This document shows, piece after piece, positions 8,654 to 18,765 of a stretch of 64,000 nt of DNA. Position numbers and translations under genes: made by a program. Source of the stretch: Microbacterium sp. SL75 (GTDB taxonomy: Bacteria > Actinomycetota > Actinomycetes > Actinomycetales > Microbacteriaceae); contig NZ_CP113067.1 in assembly GCF_026625865.1 (NCBI RefSeq), positions 1,860,001 to 1,924,000 on the forward strand. The letters run 5' to 3'. The number at the start of each line of letters is the position of its first letter. The stretch's first letter is position 1. The notes beneath the pieces are model-generated. The model was given only the letters and a program-made list of their open reading frames with translations, made no database searches and was not told where the DNA came from.

Positions 8654-9100
8654 GTGACGCGCACTTTCACCCCCAAGGCCGCTGAGGTCACGCGCGAGTG
8701 GGTCGTTATCGACGCCACCGACGTCGTTCTCGGCCGTCTGGCCTCGCACGCGGCGGTCCTCCTCCGCGGCAAGCACAAGGCGACCTTCGCCAACCACATC
8801 GACTCTGGTGACTTCGTCATCGTGATCAACGCCGAAAAGGTCGCGCTCACGGGCCAGAAGCTCACGCAGAAGAAGGCCTACCGCCACTCGGGCTTCCCGG
8901 GCGGACTGAAGTCCGTCACCTACGACGAACTCCTCGAGAAGAACCCTGTCCGCGCGGTCGAGAAGGCCATCCGCGGCATGCTGCCCAAGAACAGCCTCGG
9001 CGCGGCGCAGCTCAAGAAGCTCAAGGTCTACCGCGGCGCCGAGCACCCCCATGGTGCTCAGCAGCCCACGGCATACACCTTCGACCAGGTCGCCCAGTAA
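8654..9100 (+). CDS. rplM: 50S ribosomal protein L13
   Basis: 148-residue L13 at normal length. Family blocks visible: [16 protein letters not shown] near the N-terminus, the [13 protein letters not shown] segment, the AIRGMLPKN segment and [10 protein letters not shown] near the end. The start is GTG 8654, which gives the usual N-terminus; the frame runs further upstream only through leader sequence. First gene of an rplM-rpsI-glmM operon (24 bases to rpsI). Confidence 0.97.
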   Translation: MTRTFTPKAAEVTREWVVIDATDVVLGRLASHAAVLLRGKHKATFANHIDSGDFVIVINAEKVALTGQKLTQKKAYRHSGFPGGLKSVTYDELLEKNPVRAVEKAIRGMLPKNSLGAAQLKKLKVYRGAEHPHGAQQPTAYTFDQVAQ

Positions 9101-9124
9101 GCGCCGCCGGATAAGGACGAAACA

Positions 9125-9595
9125 GTGTCGAACATCGACTCCAGCAACTACAGCACCGAGACGCCGGCCGAGCAGTCGGTCGTCGCCACCGAGCGCCCCG
9201 TGCTCTCGGTTCCCGGCGCAGCCGTGGGCCGTCGCAAGCAGGCAATCGCCCGCGTGCGTCTCGTTCCCGGCTCGGGCACGATCACGGTCAACGGCCGCAC
9301 GATCGAGGACTACTTCCCGAACAAGCTGCACCAGCAGCTGATCAACGACCCGTTCACGGTGCTCGAGCTCGCCGGCTCGTACGACGTGATCGCGCGCATC
9401 TCCGGCGGTGGCCCCTCGGGTCAGGCCGGCGCGCTGCGCCTGGGCATCGCTCGCGCGCTCAACGAGATCGACGCCGAGAACAACCGCCCGACCCTCAAGA
9501 AGGCCGGCTTCCTCTCGCGTGACGCTCGCGTCAAGGAGCGCAAGAAGGCCGGTCTCAAGAAGGCCCGCAAGGCGCCTCAGTACTCCAAGCGCTGA
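9125..9595 (+). CDS. rpsI: 30S ribosomal protein S9
   Basis: 156-residue S9 from GTG 9125. It has an acidic N-terminal extension of about 30 residues typical of actinobacterial S9, then the core ([47 protein letters not shown]) and the strictly conserved C-terminal SKR that reaches the decoding centre. Glm operon continuity: only 14 bases to glmM. Confidence 0.97.
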   Translation: MSNIDSSNYSTETPAEQSVVATERPVLSVPGAAVGRRKQAIARVRLVPGSGTITVNGRTIEDYFPNKLHQQLINDPFTVLELAGSYDVIARISGGGPSGQAGALRLGIARALNEIDAENNRPTLKKAGFLSRDARVKERKKAGLKKARKAPQYSKR

Positions 9596-9609
9596 GTTCG
9601 ATCCTCCGT

Positions 9610-10965
9610 ATGCCTCTCTTCGGCACGGACGGGGTGCGGGGGCTGGCCAACGGCCTCCTCACCGCCGAACTCGCGCTGCACCTGGCCCAGGCGACTGCTG
9701 TCGTCCTGGGCCAGGGCCGTTCTGCGGAAGCGCGCAAGGCCGAGGGCCGTCGCCTCACGGCCGTCGTCGCCCGCGACCCGCGTGTCTCGGGGGAGTTCCT
9801 CTCGGCCGCGGTCGCCGCAGGCCTGGCCTCCTCCGGTGTCGACGTTCTCGACGCCGGCGTCATCCCCACTCCAGCCACCGCGTTCCTCATCGCCGACCAC
9901 GACGCCGACTTCGGCGTGATGGTGTCGGCGTCGCACAACCCGGCCCCTGACAACGGCATCAAGATCTTTGCCCGTGGCGGAACCAAGCTGCCCGACATCG
10001 TCGAGCAGCGCATCGAGAGCGCCCTCGAAGGCGAGCGGCTGCAGCCCACCGGCGCGGGAGTCGGGCGCATTCGTCGTTTCGCCGACGCCGAGGACCGCTA
10101 CGTGCTGCACCTTCTCGGGTCTCTGCCGCACCGTCTCGACGGCATCCACGTCGTCCTCGACTGCGCCCACGGCGCGGCGGCGGGCGTGTCGCCCGAGACC
10201 TTCAAGGACGCGGGCGCCCAGGTGACGGTCATCGGAGCCGAGCCCGACGGCTTGAACATCAACGACGGCGTGGGCTCGACGCACCTCGACGTGCTCGCCG
10301 AGGCCGTCGTACGTCTGGGCGCCGACGTCGGCATCGCCCACGACGGTGACGCCGACCGCTGCCTCGCCGTCGACGCGCAGGGCAAGATCGTCGACGGCGA
10401 TCAGATCATGGCGATCCTCGCGGTCGCGATGAAGGAGCGCGGGGCGCTCGCCGATGACACGCTCGTGGCGACGGTCATGAGCAACCTGGGACTCCACCGT
10501 GCGATGCAGGCCCACGGCATCCGGGTTCTGCAGACCGGCGTGGGTGACCGCTATGTGCTCGAGGCGATGAACGAGGGCGGCTACTCCCTCGGCGGCGAGC
10601 AGTCCGGACACGTGATCATGAGCGATTTCGCCACCACCGGTGACGGCCTCTTGACCGGCCTGCACCTCGTGGCCGAGATGGCCCGTCAAGACAAGACGCT
10701 GGCTGAGCTCGCCTCGATCATGACCGTCTACCCGCAGGTGCTGGTGAACGTGCGCGGCGTGGATCGCGACGGCGTGAGCGACGAGGGCGTCCAGCGAGCC
10801 GTGGCCGCGTCGACGGCCGAGCTCGGCGACTCCGGTCGTGTGCTGCTGCGCGCGTCGGGCACCGAGCAGCTCGTGCGAGTGATGGTCGAAGCGGCCTCCG
10901 AAGAGGACGCCCGCGCACACGCCGATCGGCTGGCCGAGGTCGTGCGGGAGCGCCTCGCCCTCTGA
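9610..10965 (+). CDS. glmM: Phosphoglucosamine mutase
   Basis: 451-residue enzyme converting glucosamine-6-phosphate to glucosamine-1-phosphate for UDP-GlcNAc and peptidoglycan. Seen: N-terminal FGTDGVRG, phosphoserine motif SASHNP with the catalytic Ser at about 108, metal-binding DGDADR (about 243-248), sugar-binding GGEQSGH and C-terminal [14 protein letters not shown] phosphate-binding loop. ATG 9610 is 14 bases after rpsI. Its partner glmS lies at 13141. Confidence 0.97.
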   Translation: MPLFGTDGVRGLANGLLTAELALHLAQATAVVLGQGRSAEARKAEGRRLTAVVARDPRVSGEFLSAAVAAGLASSGVDVLDAGVIPTPATAFLIADHDADFGVMVSASHNPAPDNGIKIFARGGTKLPDIVEQRIESALEGERLQPTGAGVGRIRRFADAEDRYVLHLLGSLPHRLDGIHVVLDCAHGAAAGVSPETFKDAGAQVTVIGAEPDGLNINDGVGSTHLDVLAEAVVRLGADVGIAHDGDADRCLAVDAQGKIVDGDQIMAILAVAMKERGALADDTLVATVMSNLGLHRAMQAHGIRVLQTGVGDRYVLEAMNEGGYSLGGEQSGHVIMSDFATTGDGLLTGLHLVAEMARQDKTLAELASIMTVYPQVLVNVRGVDRDGVSDEGVQRAVAASTAELGDSGRVLLRASGTEQLVRVMVEAASEEDARAHADRLAEVVRERLAL

Positions 10966-10970
10966 CCCCG

Positions 10971-11013
10971 GAGGACGGGGCGGACGTGCGTCGAGCACGC
11001 CCGCCCCGTCCTC
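10971..11013 (+). terminator. Terminator of the rplM-rpsI-glmM operon
   Basis: Two 19-base arms (10971-10989 and 10995-11013) pair with a single mismatch around a 5-base loop, starting five bases after the glmM stop. It could also serve the convergent gene ending at 11063. Confidence 0.8.
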
Positions 11014-11062
11014 GATCGGCGCTGACGTCCGCGGAGGTCCCGTCGAAGGGATGCCGCGGTGA

Positions 11063-11992
11063 TCAGTACTCGAGCGATTCGATGTAGCGCAGCAGGACGC
11101 CCTCGCGCAGCGCCCAGGGTGAGACCTCGAGCTCCTCGACATCGAGCGCTTTCATGGCGCGCTCGACGACGACCGCGGCGGCCACGATCTGGAACGTGCG
11201 GTCGGCGGTGATGCCCGGCAGGGCCTCGCGTGCGTCGGCGGGGATGCGAGCGAGCCGCGGGATCCAGTCCTTCAGCTCTCTGCGAGGCAGCACCATGCGG
11301 TCGATGCCCGACCAGCCGGGGACGGGATAGCCCGCCAGTTTCGCGAGCGATCGGATGGCCTTGGACGACCCCACCACGTGGTCGGGGCGCGGGAGGGCGG
11401 CGAAGCGCTCGGCGACGGGGGCGAGGACGGATGCCGCGTGCTGACGCAGCGCGTCGATCTCCTCGCCGCTGGGAGGGTCGTGGGGGAGGAACTGCACCGT
11501 GGAGCGTCCCGCGCCGAGCGGCACGGACTCGGCGAGATCGGGGAGCTCGTCGGCGCCGCCCGCGATCTCGAGGGAGCCGCCGCCGATGTCGAACAGCAGG
11601 ATCTGCCCCGCCGACCAGCCGAACCAGCGCCTCACCGCGAGGTAGGTGAAGCGGGCCTCGGTCTCCCCGCCCAGAACCTGGAGGGGCTGTCCGAGCGCTT
11701 CCTCGATGAGGGCGATGACCTCCTCTCCGTTGGTCGCGTCGCGCACCGCGGAGGTGGCCGTGGCGAGGAGCTCGTCGACCCGCTCGGCGCGGGCGCGATC
11801 GCGCGCGGCGGTCACGGCATCCACCAGTCCCCGCACACCCTCCTGCGAGATGGACCCGTCGGGCAGCAGGTAGCGCATCAGCCGGAGCACGGAGCGGTGC
11901 GAGGTGGTGGCGGTCGGGCGTCCTCCCGCCCGGGCGTTCGCGACGAGCAGGTGGACGGTGTTCGAACCGATGTCGAGGACTCCCAGGCGCAC
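11063..11992 (-). CDS. Ppx/GppA phosphatase family protein
   Basis: 309-residue ASKHA-fold phosphatase of the exopolyphosphatase/guanosine-pentaphosphatase family. Visible: phosphate-1 loop LDIGSNTVHLLVA at the N-terminus, the ATSAVRDATNGEEVI segment, LLFDIGGGSLEIA (phosphate-2) and a C-terminal SPWALREGVLLRYIE. It should cleave polyphosphate or the pppGpp 5' phosphate; which one cannot be told. It is the short single-domain form lacking the HD-like C-terminus. Start GTG 11992 is preceded by TACGCT at 11999-12004, six bases upstream, indicating a leaderless mRNA. The 74 bases to coaA hold both divergent promoters. Confidence 0.9.
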   Translation of the reverse strand: MRLGVLDIGSNTVHLLVANARAGGRPTATTSHRSVLRLMRYLLPDGSISQEGVRGLVDAVTAARDRARAERVDELLATATSAVRDATNGEEVIALIEEALGQPLQVLGGETEARFTYLAVRRWFGWSAGQILLFDIGGGSLEIAGGADELPDLAESVPLGAGRSTVQFLPHDPPSGEEIDALRQHAASVLAPVAERFAALPRPDHVVGSSKAIRSLAKLAGYPVPGWSGIDRMVLPRRELKDWIPRLARIPADAREALPGITADRTFQIVAAAVVVERAMKALDVEELEVSPWALREGVLLRYIESLEY

Positions 11993-12066
11993 GACCCGAG
12001 CGTAGTGGCCGCGGGGAGACGGCCGGGGTCGGCGGGGGAGGGTGACGCCCCGGGTAGCATGAGCGG

Positions 12067-13026
12067 GTGTCCGCCGCCGAGACCGAGACCGCAGCTCCCG
12101 CGCCGTCGCTGAGCCCCTACCGTCAGATCGACCGCGACGACTGGGCTCGCATGGCCGGTGGGCTGGAGCAGCCGCTGACCGAGAACGAGATCGTGCAGTT
12201 GCGCGGCATCGGAGATCGGCTGGACCCCCGCGAGGTCGCCGAGGTCTACCTGCCGTTGAGCCGTCTGTTGAGCTTGTACGCGCGGGCCACCCGTCGGCTC
12301 GGTGCCGACACGAGCACCTTCCTGGGGGAGCCGGATGCCACGACTCCCTTCGTGATCGGAGTCGCCGGGTCGGTGGCGGTGGGCAAGTCGACCATCGCGC
12401 GTCTGCTGCGCGAGCTGATGAGCCGCTGGCCCGACACCCCTCGGGTGGAGCTGGTGACCACCGACGGATTCCTCTATTCGAACGCCGAGTTGGAACGGCG
12501 CGGTCTGATGGACCGCAAGGGCTTCCCGGAGTCGTACGACCGGCGGGCGCTCGTGGAGTTCCTCAGCGAGGTGAAGTCGGGTGCGGAGGAGGCGCGGGCT
12601 CCGTTCTACTCCCACGTGCGATACGACATCATGCCCGACGCGCACGTCACGGTTCATCGACCCGACGTCGTCATCGTCGAGGGGCTGAACGTGCTCCAGC
12701 CGCCGCCGTCGCCGAACGAAGTGGCCGTCAGCGATCTGTTCGACTTCTCGATCTACGTCGATGCCGATGCGGCGCACATCGAACGCTGGTACGTCGACCG
12801 TTTCCTCGCGCTGCGCGACAACGCCTTCACCAATCCGACCTCGTTCTTCAAGGTCTTCGCCGACATCAGCGACGAAGAGGCCGTCGAGCGTGCGCTCGGA
12901 TACTGGCGGGAGATCAACCTGCCGAACCTCGAAGAGAATGTGCTGCCCACGCGCCATCGCGCGAAGCTCGTGCTTCAGAAGGGTCCAGACCACACGGTCG
13001 AGACCGTGCTGCTCCGCAAGCTCTGA
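12067..13026 (+). CDS. coaA: Type I pantothenate kinase
   Basis: 319-residue CoaA, first enzyme of coenzyme A synthesis, phosphorylating pantothenate with ATP. The Walker [13 protein letters not shown] lies at about 98-109; other family blocks are [25 protein letters not shown], the FYSHVRYDI segment and [10 protein letters not shown], then [10 protein letters not shown] and [13 protein letters not shown] 12067 is preceded six bases upstream by TAGCAT (12055-12060), so it is probably leaderless. Feedback control by CoA is known for the type I family. Confidence 0.96.
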   Translation: MSAAETETAAPAPSLSPYRQIDRDDWARMAGGLEQPLTENEIVQLRGIGDRLDPREVAEVYLPLSRLLSLYARATRRLGADTSTFLGEPDATTPFVIGVAGSVAVGKSTIARLLRELMSRWPDTPRVELVTTDGFLYSNAELERRGLMDRKGFPESYDRRALVEFLSEVKSGAEEARAPFYSHVRYDIMPDAHVTVHRPDVVIVEGLNVLQPPPSPNEVAVSDLFDFSIYVDADAAHIERWYVDRFLALRDNAFTNPTSFFKVFADISDEEAVERALGYWREINLPNLEENVLPTRHRAKLVLQKGPDHTVETVLLRKL

Positions 13027-13140
13027 ACGGGCCGGCCCGGGAGCGACCCGGTCCCGCCGTGCGGCGCCGGAATCGCTCGGGCCCGCCTCTCGGGTCGTCG
13101 CGGAGGGGTTTGCTCAGCCCCGCCACGTAGACTCGACTCC

Positions 13141-14992
13141 ATGTGCGGAATCATCGGGTACGTGGGTCCTCGGCAGAGCCAGGACATCCTGCTGGCGGGT
13201 CTGTCGCGTCTGGAGTACCGGGGGTACGACTCCGCCGGCATCGCCGTGATCGACGGCGACGGGCGGCTCGACATGCGCAAGCGCGCGGGAAAGCTCGCCG
13301 TGCTGCGCGGGGACCTCGAGTCCACGCCCATGCCGAACGGCACCACCGGCATCGGTCACACCCGCTGGGCGACGCACGGTGGCCCCACCGACGCCAACGC
13401 CCACCCGCACCTGGCCGACGACGACAAGCTCGCCGTGATCCACAACGGCATCATCGAGAACTTCGCCGAGCTCAAGAGCGAGCTCGTCGGCGAGGGCTTC
13501 GCGTTCCGCAGCGAGACCGACACCGAGGTCGCCGCGGTCATGATCGGTCGCGAGTACGCGCGCACCAAAGACCTGGTGCAGGCGTTCCGCTCGGTCGTGT
13601 CGCGCCTCGAGGGGGCGTACACGCTCCTCGCGATGCACGAGGATCACCCGGGCCTGGTCGTCGGTGCCCGCCGCAACTCGCCGCTCGTGATCGGTCTGGG
13701 CGAGGGAGAGAACTTCCTCGGCTCCGACGTCGCCGCCTTCGTCGAGCACACGCGCAATGCGCTGGCCATCGGCCAGGACGAGATCGTGGCCATCACCCCC
13801 GAGGGCGTCGAGGTCACGGACTTCTCGGGCGCCCCCGTCGAGGTCGAGGCTTTCGAGGTCACCTGGGACGCCTCGGCCGCTGAGAAGGGCGGCTGGTCAT
13901 CGTTCATGGCCAAGGAGGTCTCGGAGGAGCCCGAGGCCGTCGCCAACACCATCCGCGGTCGCATCCACGAGGGCCGGGTCGAGATCCCCGAGCTGGACGG
14001 CATGGACGACTTCCTCGCCGACATCGACCGTATCCTCGTCATCGCGTGCGGCACGGCGGCGTACGCCGGCATGGTCGGCAAGTACGCCCTCGAGACCTGG
14101 ACCCGCGTCCCCGTCGACGTCGAGTTGGCGCACGAGTTCCGCTACCGCAACCCCGTGCTCACCGCCCGCACGTTGGTCGTCTCGATCAGTCAGTCCGGCG
14201 AGACCATGGACACCCTGATGGCCGTCAAGTACGCCCGTTCGCGCGGCGCCAAGACCCTGTCGATCTGCAACACCCAGGGGGCGACGATCCCGCGCGAGTC
14301 CGACGCGATCGTCTACACGCACGCCGGTCCCGAGGTCGCCGTCGCCTCGACGAAGGCATTCGTCGCGCAGATCACCGCCCTCTACCTGCTCGCCCTGCAC
14401 GTCGGCCGCGTCCGCGGTGCGGTCGATCCGGTCGTCGCCGTCGAGGCCGTGACCGAGCTCGAGGCGGTGCCCGGCAAGATCGCGCGCGTGCTCGAGACCG
14501 AGCAGGCCCGGATCGAGCAGCTCGCGCACTGGATGGCCGACACCCGATCGGTGCTGTTCCTCGGCCGCAACGTCGGTTACCCGATCGCGCTCGAAGGAGC
14601 GCTCAAGCTCAAAGAGCTCGCCTACATCCACGCCGAGGGTTTCGCCGCCGGTGAGGCTCAAGCACGGCCCGATCGCGCTCATCGAGCCCGGTCAGCCGGT
14701 CTTCGTCGTCGTTCCCAGCCCCCGCGGCTCGGGCGAGATGCACAAGAAGGTCGTCTCGAACATCGAGGAGATCCGCGCCCGCGGTGCCCGCGTCATCGCG
14801 ATCGCCGAAGAGGGAGACGTCGCCGTGCTCCCCGCGGCCGACGAGGTGCTGCGCATCCCGCTGGCCGCACCGCTCTTCGAGCCGCTCCTGGCCGTCGTGC
14901 CGCTGCACATCTTCGCGATGGGCCTGGCCGAGGCGAAGGGGCTCGACGTCGACCAGCCGCGCAACCTCGCCAAGTCGGTGACGGTCGAATAG
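13141..14992 (+). pseudogene. glmS: Glutamine-fructose-6-phosphate aminotransferase, with an apparent +1 frameshift
   Basis: GlmS makes glucosamine-6-phosphate from fructose-6-phosphate and glutamine. The N-terminal glutaminase begins with Cys2 (MCGIIGYVG) and contains GHTRWATHGG and HNGIIEN; two SIS domains follow. The frame is normal to FAAGE (codon at 14653-14655), then shifts: the next bases give AQARPDR, while the expected LKHGPIALIE is found one base over and continues to DQPRNLAKSVTVE and stop at 14990-14992. One extra G in the GG at 14655-14656 explains it; without it the product is 616 residues, the normal length. As glmS is usually essential, a sequencing or assembly error is most likely; a real mutation or recoding is less so. 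TAGACT at 13128-13133 sits seven bases before the ATG (leaderless). Confidence 0.93.
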
Positions 14993-15001
14993 ACACCGCA
15001 T

Positions 15002-15037
15002 CGAAGGGGCCGGATGCCGTGGCATCCGGCCCCTTCG
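15002..15037 (+). terminator. Terminator of glmS
   Basis: Perfect 17-bp inverted repeat (15002-15018 with 15021-15037), nine bases after the glmS stop. The core contains GGATGCC/GGCATCC, the same heptamer found in the groES terminator. Confidence 0.85.
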
Positions 15038-15095
15038 TCGTCTCGGTGTCCGCGGGCACCGGCAGAATAAGAGGGCAGTCGAGAGGGGAGCGCAC

Positions 15096-15503
15096 GTGAT
15101 CGTCGGTATCGGCGTCGACCTTGTCGACGTTCCGCGGTTCGAGGAGCATCTGCGGCGTACCCCTCGGCTGATTCCCCGCCTGTTCTCAGCGACCGAGCGC
15201 ACGCTCAAGCCCCGCTCCCTGGCGGCGCGGTACGCGGCGAAAGAAGCCCTGATCAAGGCGCTGGGCGGATCCGACGGCGTGCACTGGATCGACATCGAGG
15301 TCACCTCGGAGGCGTCGGGACGTCCGGTCTTCTCGCTCAGCGGCGAGACGGCCGCCACGGTCGCCCGCCGGGGGATCACGGCCCTGCATTTGTCGATGTC
15401 GCACGACGCGGGGCTGGCGACGGCGTATGTCATCGCCGAATCCCGTGCGGGCGCCGAGGCCCCGGCATCCGTGAATCCGCCCACTCGAGAGGACGACGCA
15501 TGA
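15096..15503 (+). CDS. acpS: Holo-[acyl-carrier-protein] synthase
   Basis: 135-residue AcpS, which transfers 4'-phosphopantetheine from CoA to acyl carrier protein. The Mg2+-binding residues are seen in GIGVDLVDVPRFEE (Asp) and RYAAKEALIKALGG (Glu). GTG 15096 follows GAGAGGGGAG. Its last bases overlap alr (ATGA at 15500-15503), starting a tightly coupled acpS-alr-tsaE operon. Confidence 0.95.
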   Translation: MIVGIGVDLVDVPRFEEHLRRTPRLIPRLFSATERTLKPRSLAARYAAKEALIKALGGSDGVHWIDIEVTSEASGRPVFSLSGETAATVARRGITALHLSMSHDAGLATAYVIAESRAGAEAPASVNPPTREDDA

Positions 15504-16621
15504 CGATGGCACCGGGAGTGCTGCGCGAAGCGATGATCGACGTCGATGCGATCACCGAGAACGTCCGTCATCTGCGCGCGTTGACGGGGTCGGAGATCAT
15601 CGCGGTCGTCAAGGCCGCCGGGTACGGGCACGGGGCTCACCGCACAGCCGTCGCCGCGCTTCGCGGAGGGGCGACGCGCATCGGCGTGTCCGACATCGAC
15701 GAGGCGCTGGCTCTGCGCCGCGCCGGCATCACCGCCCCGCTCTTCGCCTGGCTGCACGCTCCGGGCGCATCGTTCGTCGAGGCCGTGCGCGAAGAGATCG
15801 AGCTCGGTATCTCCGACATCGACCAGCTGCTCCGCGCGGCCGAGGCCGCTCACGGTGAGCGACCCGCGACCGTGCACCTCAAGATCGAGACCGGGCTGTC
15901 TCGAAACGGCATCGCCCCCGCCGATTGGCGCATGGTGTTCTCCGAGGCCGCGCGTCTCGAGCGCATCGGCCGGCTGCACGTGGTCGGGCTGTTCTCGCAC
16001 CTGTCGAACACGAGCGAGGCCGACGATCGCGCCGCTCTGGCCCGGTTCGAAGAAGGAGTGGTGCTCGCAGCATCCGTGGGGCTGAATCCGCCGCTGCGGC
16101 ACATCGCGGCCACGAACGCGGCCATCGCACTACCCGAGACCCGGCTCGGGTGCGTGCGGATCGGCATCGGTCTGTACGGCATCTCCCCGTTCGAGCATCG
16201 CTCGTCGGCCGACTTGGGCCTGCGCCCGGCCATGACCCTGCGCGGCGCGGTCGCGGCCGTCCGGCGGGTTCCTGCGGGCACGGGGGTGTCCTACGGATAC
16301 GACTACCGCACCGACCGCGAGACGACGCTCGCGCTGGTCCCCCTCGGCTACGCCGACGGCGTGCCCCGGCAGGCTTCGGGTCGGGGGCCGGTCTCGATCA
16401 ACGGCCGCCGGTTCACCGTGGCCGGACGCATCGCGATGGACCAGTTCATCGTCGATGTGGGCGACCACCCGGTCGCGGTGGGTGACGAGGTCGTCCTCTT
16501 CGGGGACCCGACCCTGGGCGTGCCTTCGGCGCGGGACTGGGCGGATGCCGCCGACACCATCGACTACGAGATCGTCACGCGCGTGGGCGTTCGCGTGCCC
16601 CGACGGGAGGTCCGCGCGTGA
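15500..16621 (+). CDS. alr: Alanine racemase
   Basis: 373-residue PLP enzyme making D-alanine for peptidoglycan. The PLP-binding Lys38 is in AVVKAAGYGHG, and the second catalytic base Tyr lies in GVSYGYDYRT; LKIETGLSRNGI, ATNAAIALPE and RIAMDQFIVDVG are family blocks. It overlaps acpS by four bases and tsaE by four bases (GTGA at 16618-16621), so the three are translated together. Confidence 0.96.
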   Translation: MTMAPGVLREAMIDVDAITENVRHLRALTGSEIIAVVKAAGYGHGAHRTAVAALRGGATRIGVSDIDEALALRRAGITAPLFAWLHAPGASFVEAVREEIELGISDIDQLLRAAEAAHGERPATVHLKIETGLSRNGIAPADWRMVFSEAARLERIGRLHVVGLFSHLSNTSEADDRAALARFEEGVVLAASVGLNPPLRHIAATNAAIALPETRLGCVRIGIGLYGISPFEHRSSADLGLRPAMTLRGAVAAVRRVPAGTGVSYGYDYRTDRETTLALVPLGYADGVPRQASGRGPVSINGRRFTVAGRIAMDQFIVDVGDHPVAVGDEVVLFGDPTLGVPSARDWADAADTIDYEIVTRVGVRVPRREVRA

Positions 16622-17121
16622 GTGTTCCCGACGCACTGCTCGGCGAGCGGGTGATCGAAAGCCCGAGCGACATGGAGGAGCTGGGCCGGCAGATCGGCCG
16701 CGCACTGGCCCCGGGCGACGTGGTCGTGCTGACCGGGCCTCTCGGCGCCGGCAAGACGACCCTGACCCGGGGAATCGGCGAGGGGCTCGGCATCCGGGGT
16801 CCCGTCCAGAGCCCCACCTTCGTGATCGCCCGCACCCATCCCTCGTTGGTCGGGGGCACCCCTCTCGTGCACGTCGACGCCTATCGACTGGGGGCCGCGG
16901 TCGAGCTCGATGATCTCGACATCGACGTCGCGGGTTCCGCGGTGATCGTGGAGTGGGGCCGCGGCGTCGCGGAGTACCTCGCCGACACGTGGTGGGAGAT
17001 CGAGATCGACCGTCAGGTCGGGGGACGCGGGGTCGACAACGCCTGCGGCGAGATCGCCGTGCACACCGTCGAGCTCGACGCCGACGCCCCGCGGCGGGTC
17101 ACGATCTCGCGTCTGCCCTGA
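16618..17121 (+). CDS. tsaE: tRNA t6A biosynthesis ATPase TsaE
   Basis: 167-residue P-loop ATPase of the t6A (threonylcarbamoyl-adenosine) pathway, which stimulates the TsaB-TsaD complex. Walker A GPLGAGKTT at 40-48; SPTFVIARTHPS and HVDAYRLG are family signatures, and VEWGRGVAEYL follows. GTG start overlapping the alr stop. Its 3' end overlaps the convergent hydrolase by 23 bases. tsaB and tsaD follow after that antisense gene. Confidence 0.95.
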   Translation: MSVPDALLGERVIESPSDMEELGRQIGRALAPGDVVVLTGPLGAGKTTLTRGIGEGLGIRGPVQSPTFVIARTHPSLVGGTPLVHVDAYRLGAAVELDDLDIDVAGSAVIVEWGRGVAEYLADTWWEIEIDRQVGGRGVDNACGEIAVHTVELDADAPRRVTISRLP

Positions 17122-18067
17122 ACCCCGCTCGACGCGCAGAGGAGCCGCCGGATCCTCCCCCTCTTCCGCGCGATGCCGGGGCGCGGTCCGCAGCCCATAC
17201 CTCGCGCAGCGCGCGCAGGGTCTCGACCGGTTGCTCGACGTGGGCGAAGTGCCCGCTCTCTTCCAGAACACGGTCGTCGTAGTCGCGCATCAGTCGCTCC
17301 CACTGGCGGGCGTCGCGCTCGGCGACGAAGACATCGCCCGCACCCCGGACGGAGCGAACCGGGCACGAGATGCGTCGCCACACGCCATCGTCGTGCGCGC
17401 GAGAGAGGTGGGCCGCGGACAGGAAGGCCGAGGGACGGATCTCGTCGGCGAGATCGTCGGTCACCGACCGGTCGACGCTCTCCGGATGCCGGAAGAGCGG
17501 GCGAGAGAGGCTGTGCAACGCTCCCGTGCGACGCAGCAGGCGCAGCAGCGGGCGGGCGAGGGGGCCGAGACCGCGCAACACCCGCATGGCGAGAACCATC
17601 CCCGCCAACCACGGCAGCCTCGGAGCCTGACGGAACGGCCGCCGGGCGACGGCGCGCGCACCGGCGCCGCTGGGGGAGACCACCCCGACCGCGACGGTCT
17701 CACGGGGGAAGCGGGCGGCGACGTCGAGAGCGATCACGCCCCCGAGCGAGTGCCCGACGACGCGCCATCTCGGGTAGCCGAGTGCGCGGGCGACGCCGGC
17801 TACCGCCACCGCGATCTCGGCCGGCTCCGGCACCGGCCCCGGCGTCTCGCCCCAGCCCGGCAGATCGACCGCGACGATGTCCGACAGGGGGAGGCGGAGC
17901 TGGTCGCTCGCCGCGATCATCGGACGCCACGTGCGCCACGACCCGGCCGCGCCGTGCAGCAGGATCGTGGCGACGGGGCTCCCCGACCGCCGACCCGCGT
18001 GCACCACGATCGGCGCCGCCCCGGTGGGGACGACGACGCGGCGGAGGCCGAGGGCGTCATGATCCAT
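17099..18067 (-). CDS. Alpha/beta hydrolase, antisense within the t6A cluster
   Basis: 322-residue alpha/beta hydrolase of unknown substrate. Motifs: oxyanion HGAAGSWRTW (about 39-48), VDLPGWGETPGP, nucleophile Ser in GHSLGGVIALDVA and catalytic His in ESGHFAHVEQP. ATG 18067 follows a purine-rich site (AAAGAGGGGGC). The gene sits between tsaE and tsaB on the opposite strand; its stop lies inside the tsaE coding end, and its C-terminal 35 residues are Arg/Gly/Ser-rich. No signal peptide. Confidence 0.82.
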   Translation of the reverse strand: MDHDALGLRRVVVPTGAAPIVVHAGRRSGSPVATILLHGAAGSWRTWRPMIAASDQLRLPLSDIVAVDLPGWGETPGPVPEPAEIAVAVAGVARALGYPRWRVVGHSLGGVIALDVAARFPRETVAVGVVSPSGAGARAVARRPFRQAPRLPWLAGMVLAMRVLRGLGPLARPLLRLLRRTGALHSLSRPLFRHPESVDRSVTDDLADEIRPSAFLSAAHLSRAHDDGVWRRISCPVRSVRGAGDVFVAERDARQWERLMRDYDDRVLEESGHFAHVEQPVETLRALREVWAADRAPASRGRGGGSGGSSARRAGFRADARS

Positions 18068-18132
18068 GCCCCCTCTTTGGAGCGGAGGGGGAGTTCGGAT
18101 GCCGCCGAGGAGCGGCCGGATACGCTGGATGC

Positions 18133-18765
18133 GTGATTCTCGGCATCGACACCTCCCTCGGCACCGCCGTCGCCGCGATCGCCCGCGACGGAGAGGTGCT
18201 CGCCGACGAGCAGAGCTCCAACCCGCTCGGCCACGCCGAGGTGATCGGCGATCTCCTGCGCCGGGCCACGGTCGCAGCCCCCGCCCCCACGCACGTCGCT
18301 GTCGGCATGGGCCCCGGTCCCTTCACCGGGCTGCGGGTGGGTATCGCCACCGCTCGCGTGTACGCCCTCGGCCGCGGCATCCCCGCCGTCCCCGTGCCGA
18401 GCCACGACGGCATCGCCCTCGGTCTCCTCCTCGCTGACGTGTTGACGGGGACCGACACCGGTCGCTTCGCCGTCGTCACCGACGCGCGGCGCAGGGAGTT
18501 CGCCTACAGCGTCTACGAGGGCATCGACGACGACGGTCTTCCCGTGCGGGTGTCGGACGCGCAGCTGAGCCCTCGCGACGACCTCGACGCCCGGCTGGTT
18601 GCCGCAGGCGCCCGTCGATACGACGCCACCACCGTGTCGGCCGCGATGATCGCGCTCGCCGCGGCGCGAGCCCTCGACGCCGGCCGCACGCTCGCGGACT
18701 CCGAGCCCCTCTACCTGCGCAGCCCCGATGTGGTCGCCGCGCACGCGCCCAAGCGGGTGAGCTGA
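18133..18765 (+). CDS. tsaB: tRNA t6A biosynthesis protein TsaB
   Basis: 210-residue TsaB, the inactive TsaD paralogue that scaffolds the t6A complex. Family pieces: [15 protein letters not shown] at the N-terminus, [17 protein letters not shown] and the [13 protein letters not shown] segment. GTG 18133 is preceded six bases upstream by TACGCT (18121-18126), giving a leaderless start. The stop overlaps the rimI start in TGATG (18763-18767), so tsaB-rimI-tsaD are coupled. Confidence 0.93.
   Translation: MILGIDTSLGTAVAAIARDGEVLADEQSSNPLGHAEVIGDLLRRATVAAPAPTHVAVGMGPGPFTGLRVGIATARVYALGRGIPAVPVPSHDGIALGLLLADVLTGTDTGRFAVVTDARRREFAYSVYEGIDDDGLPVRVSDAQLSPRDDLDARLVAAGARRYDATTVSAAMIALAAARALDAGRTLADSEPLYLRSPDVVAAHAPKRVS

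Noticed and set aside
14651..14992. A separate 113-residue gene at the end of glmS
   Set aside because: It is the C-terminal part of the second SIS domain of GlmS, separated only by the one-base shift.
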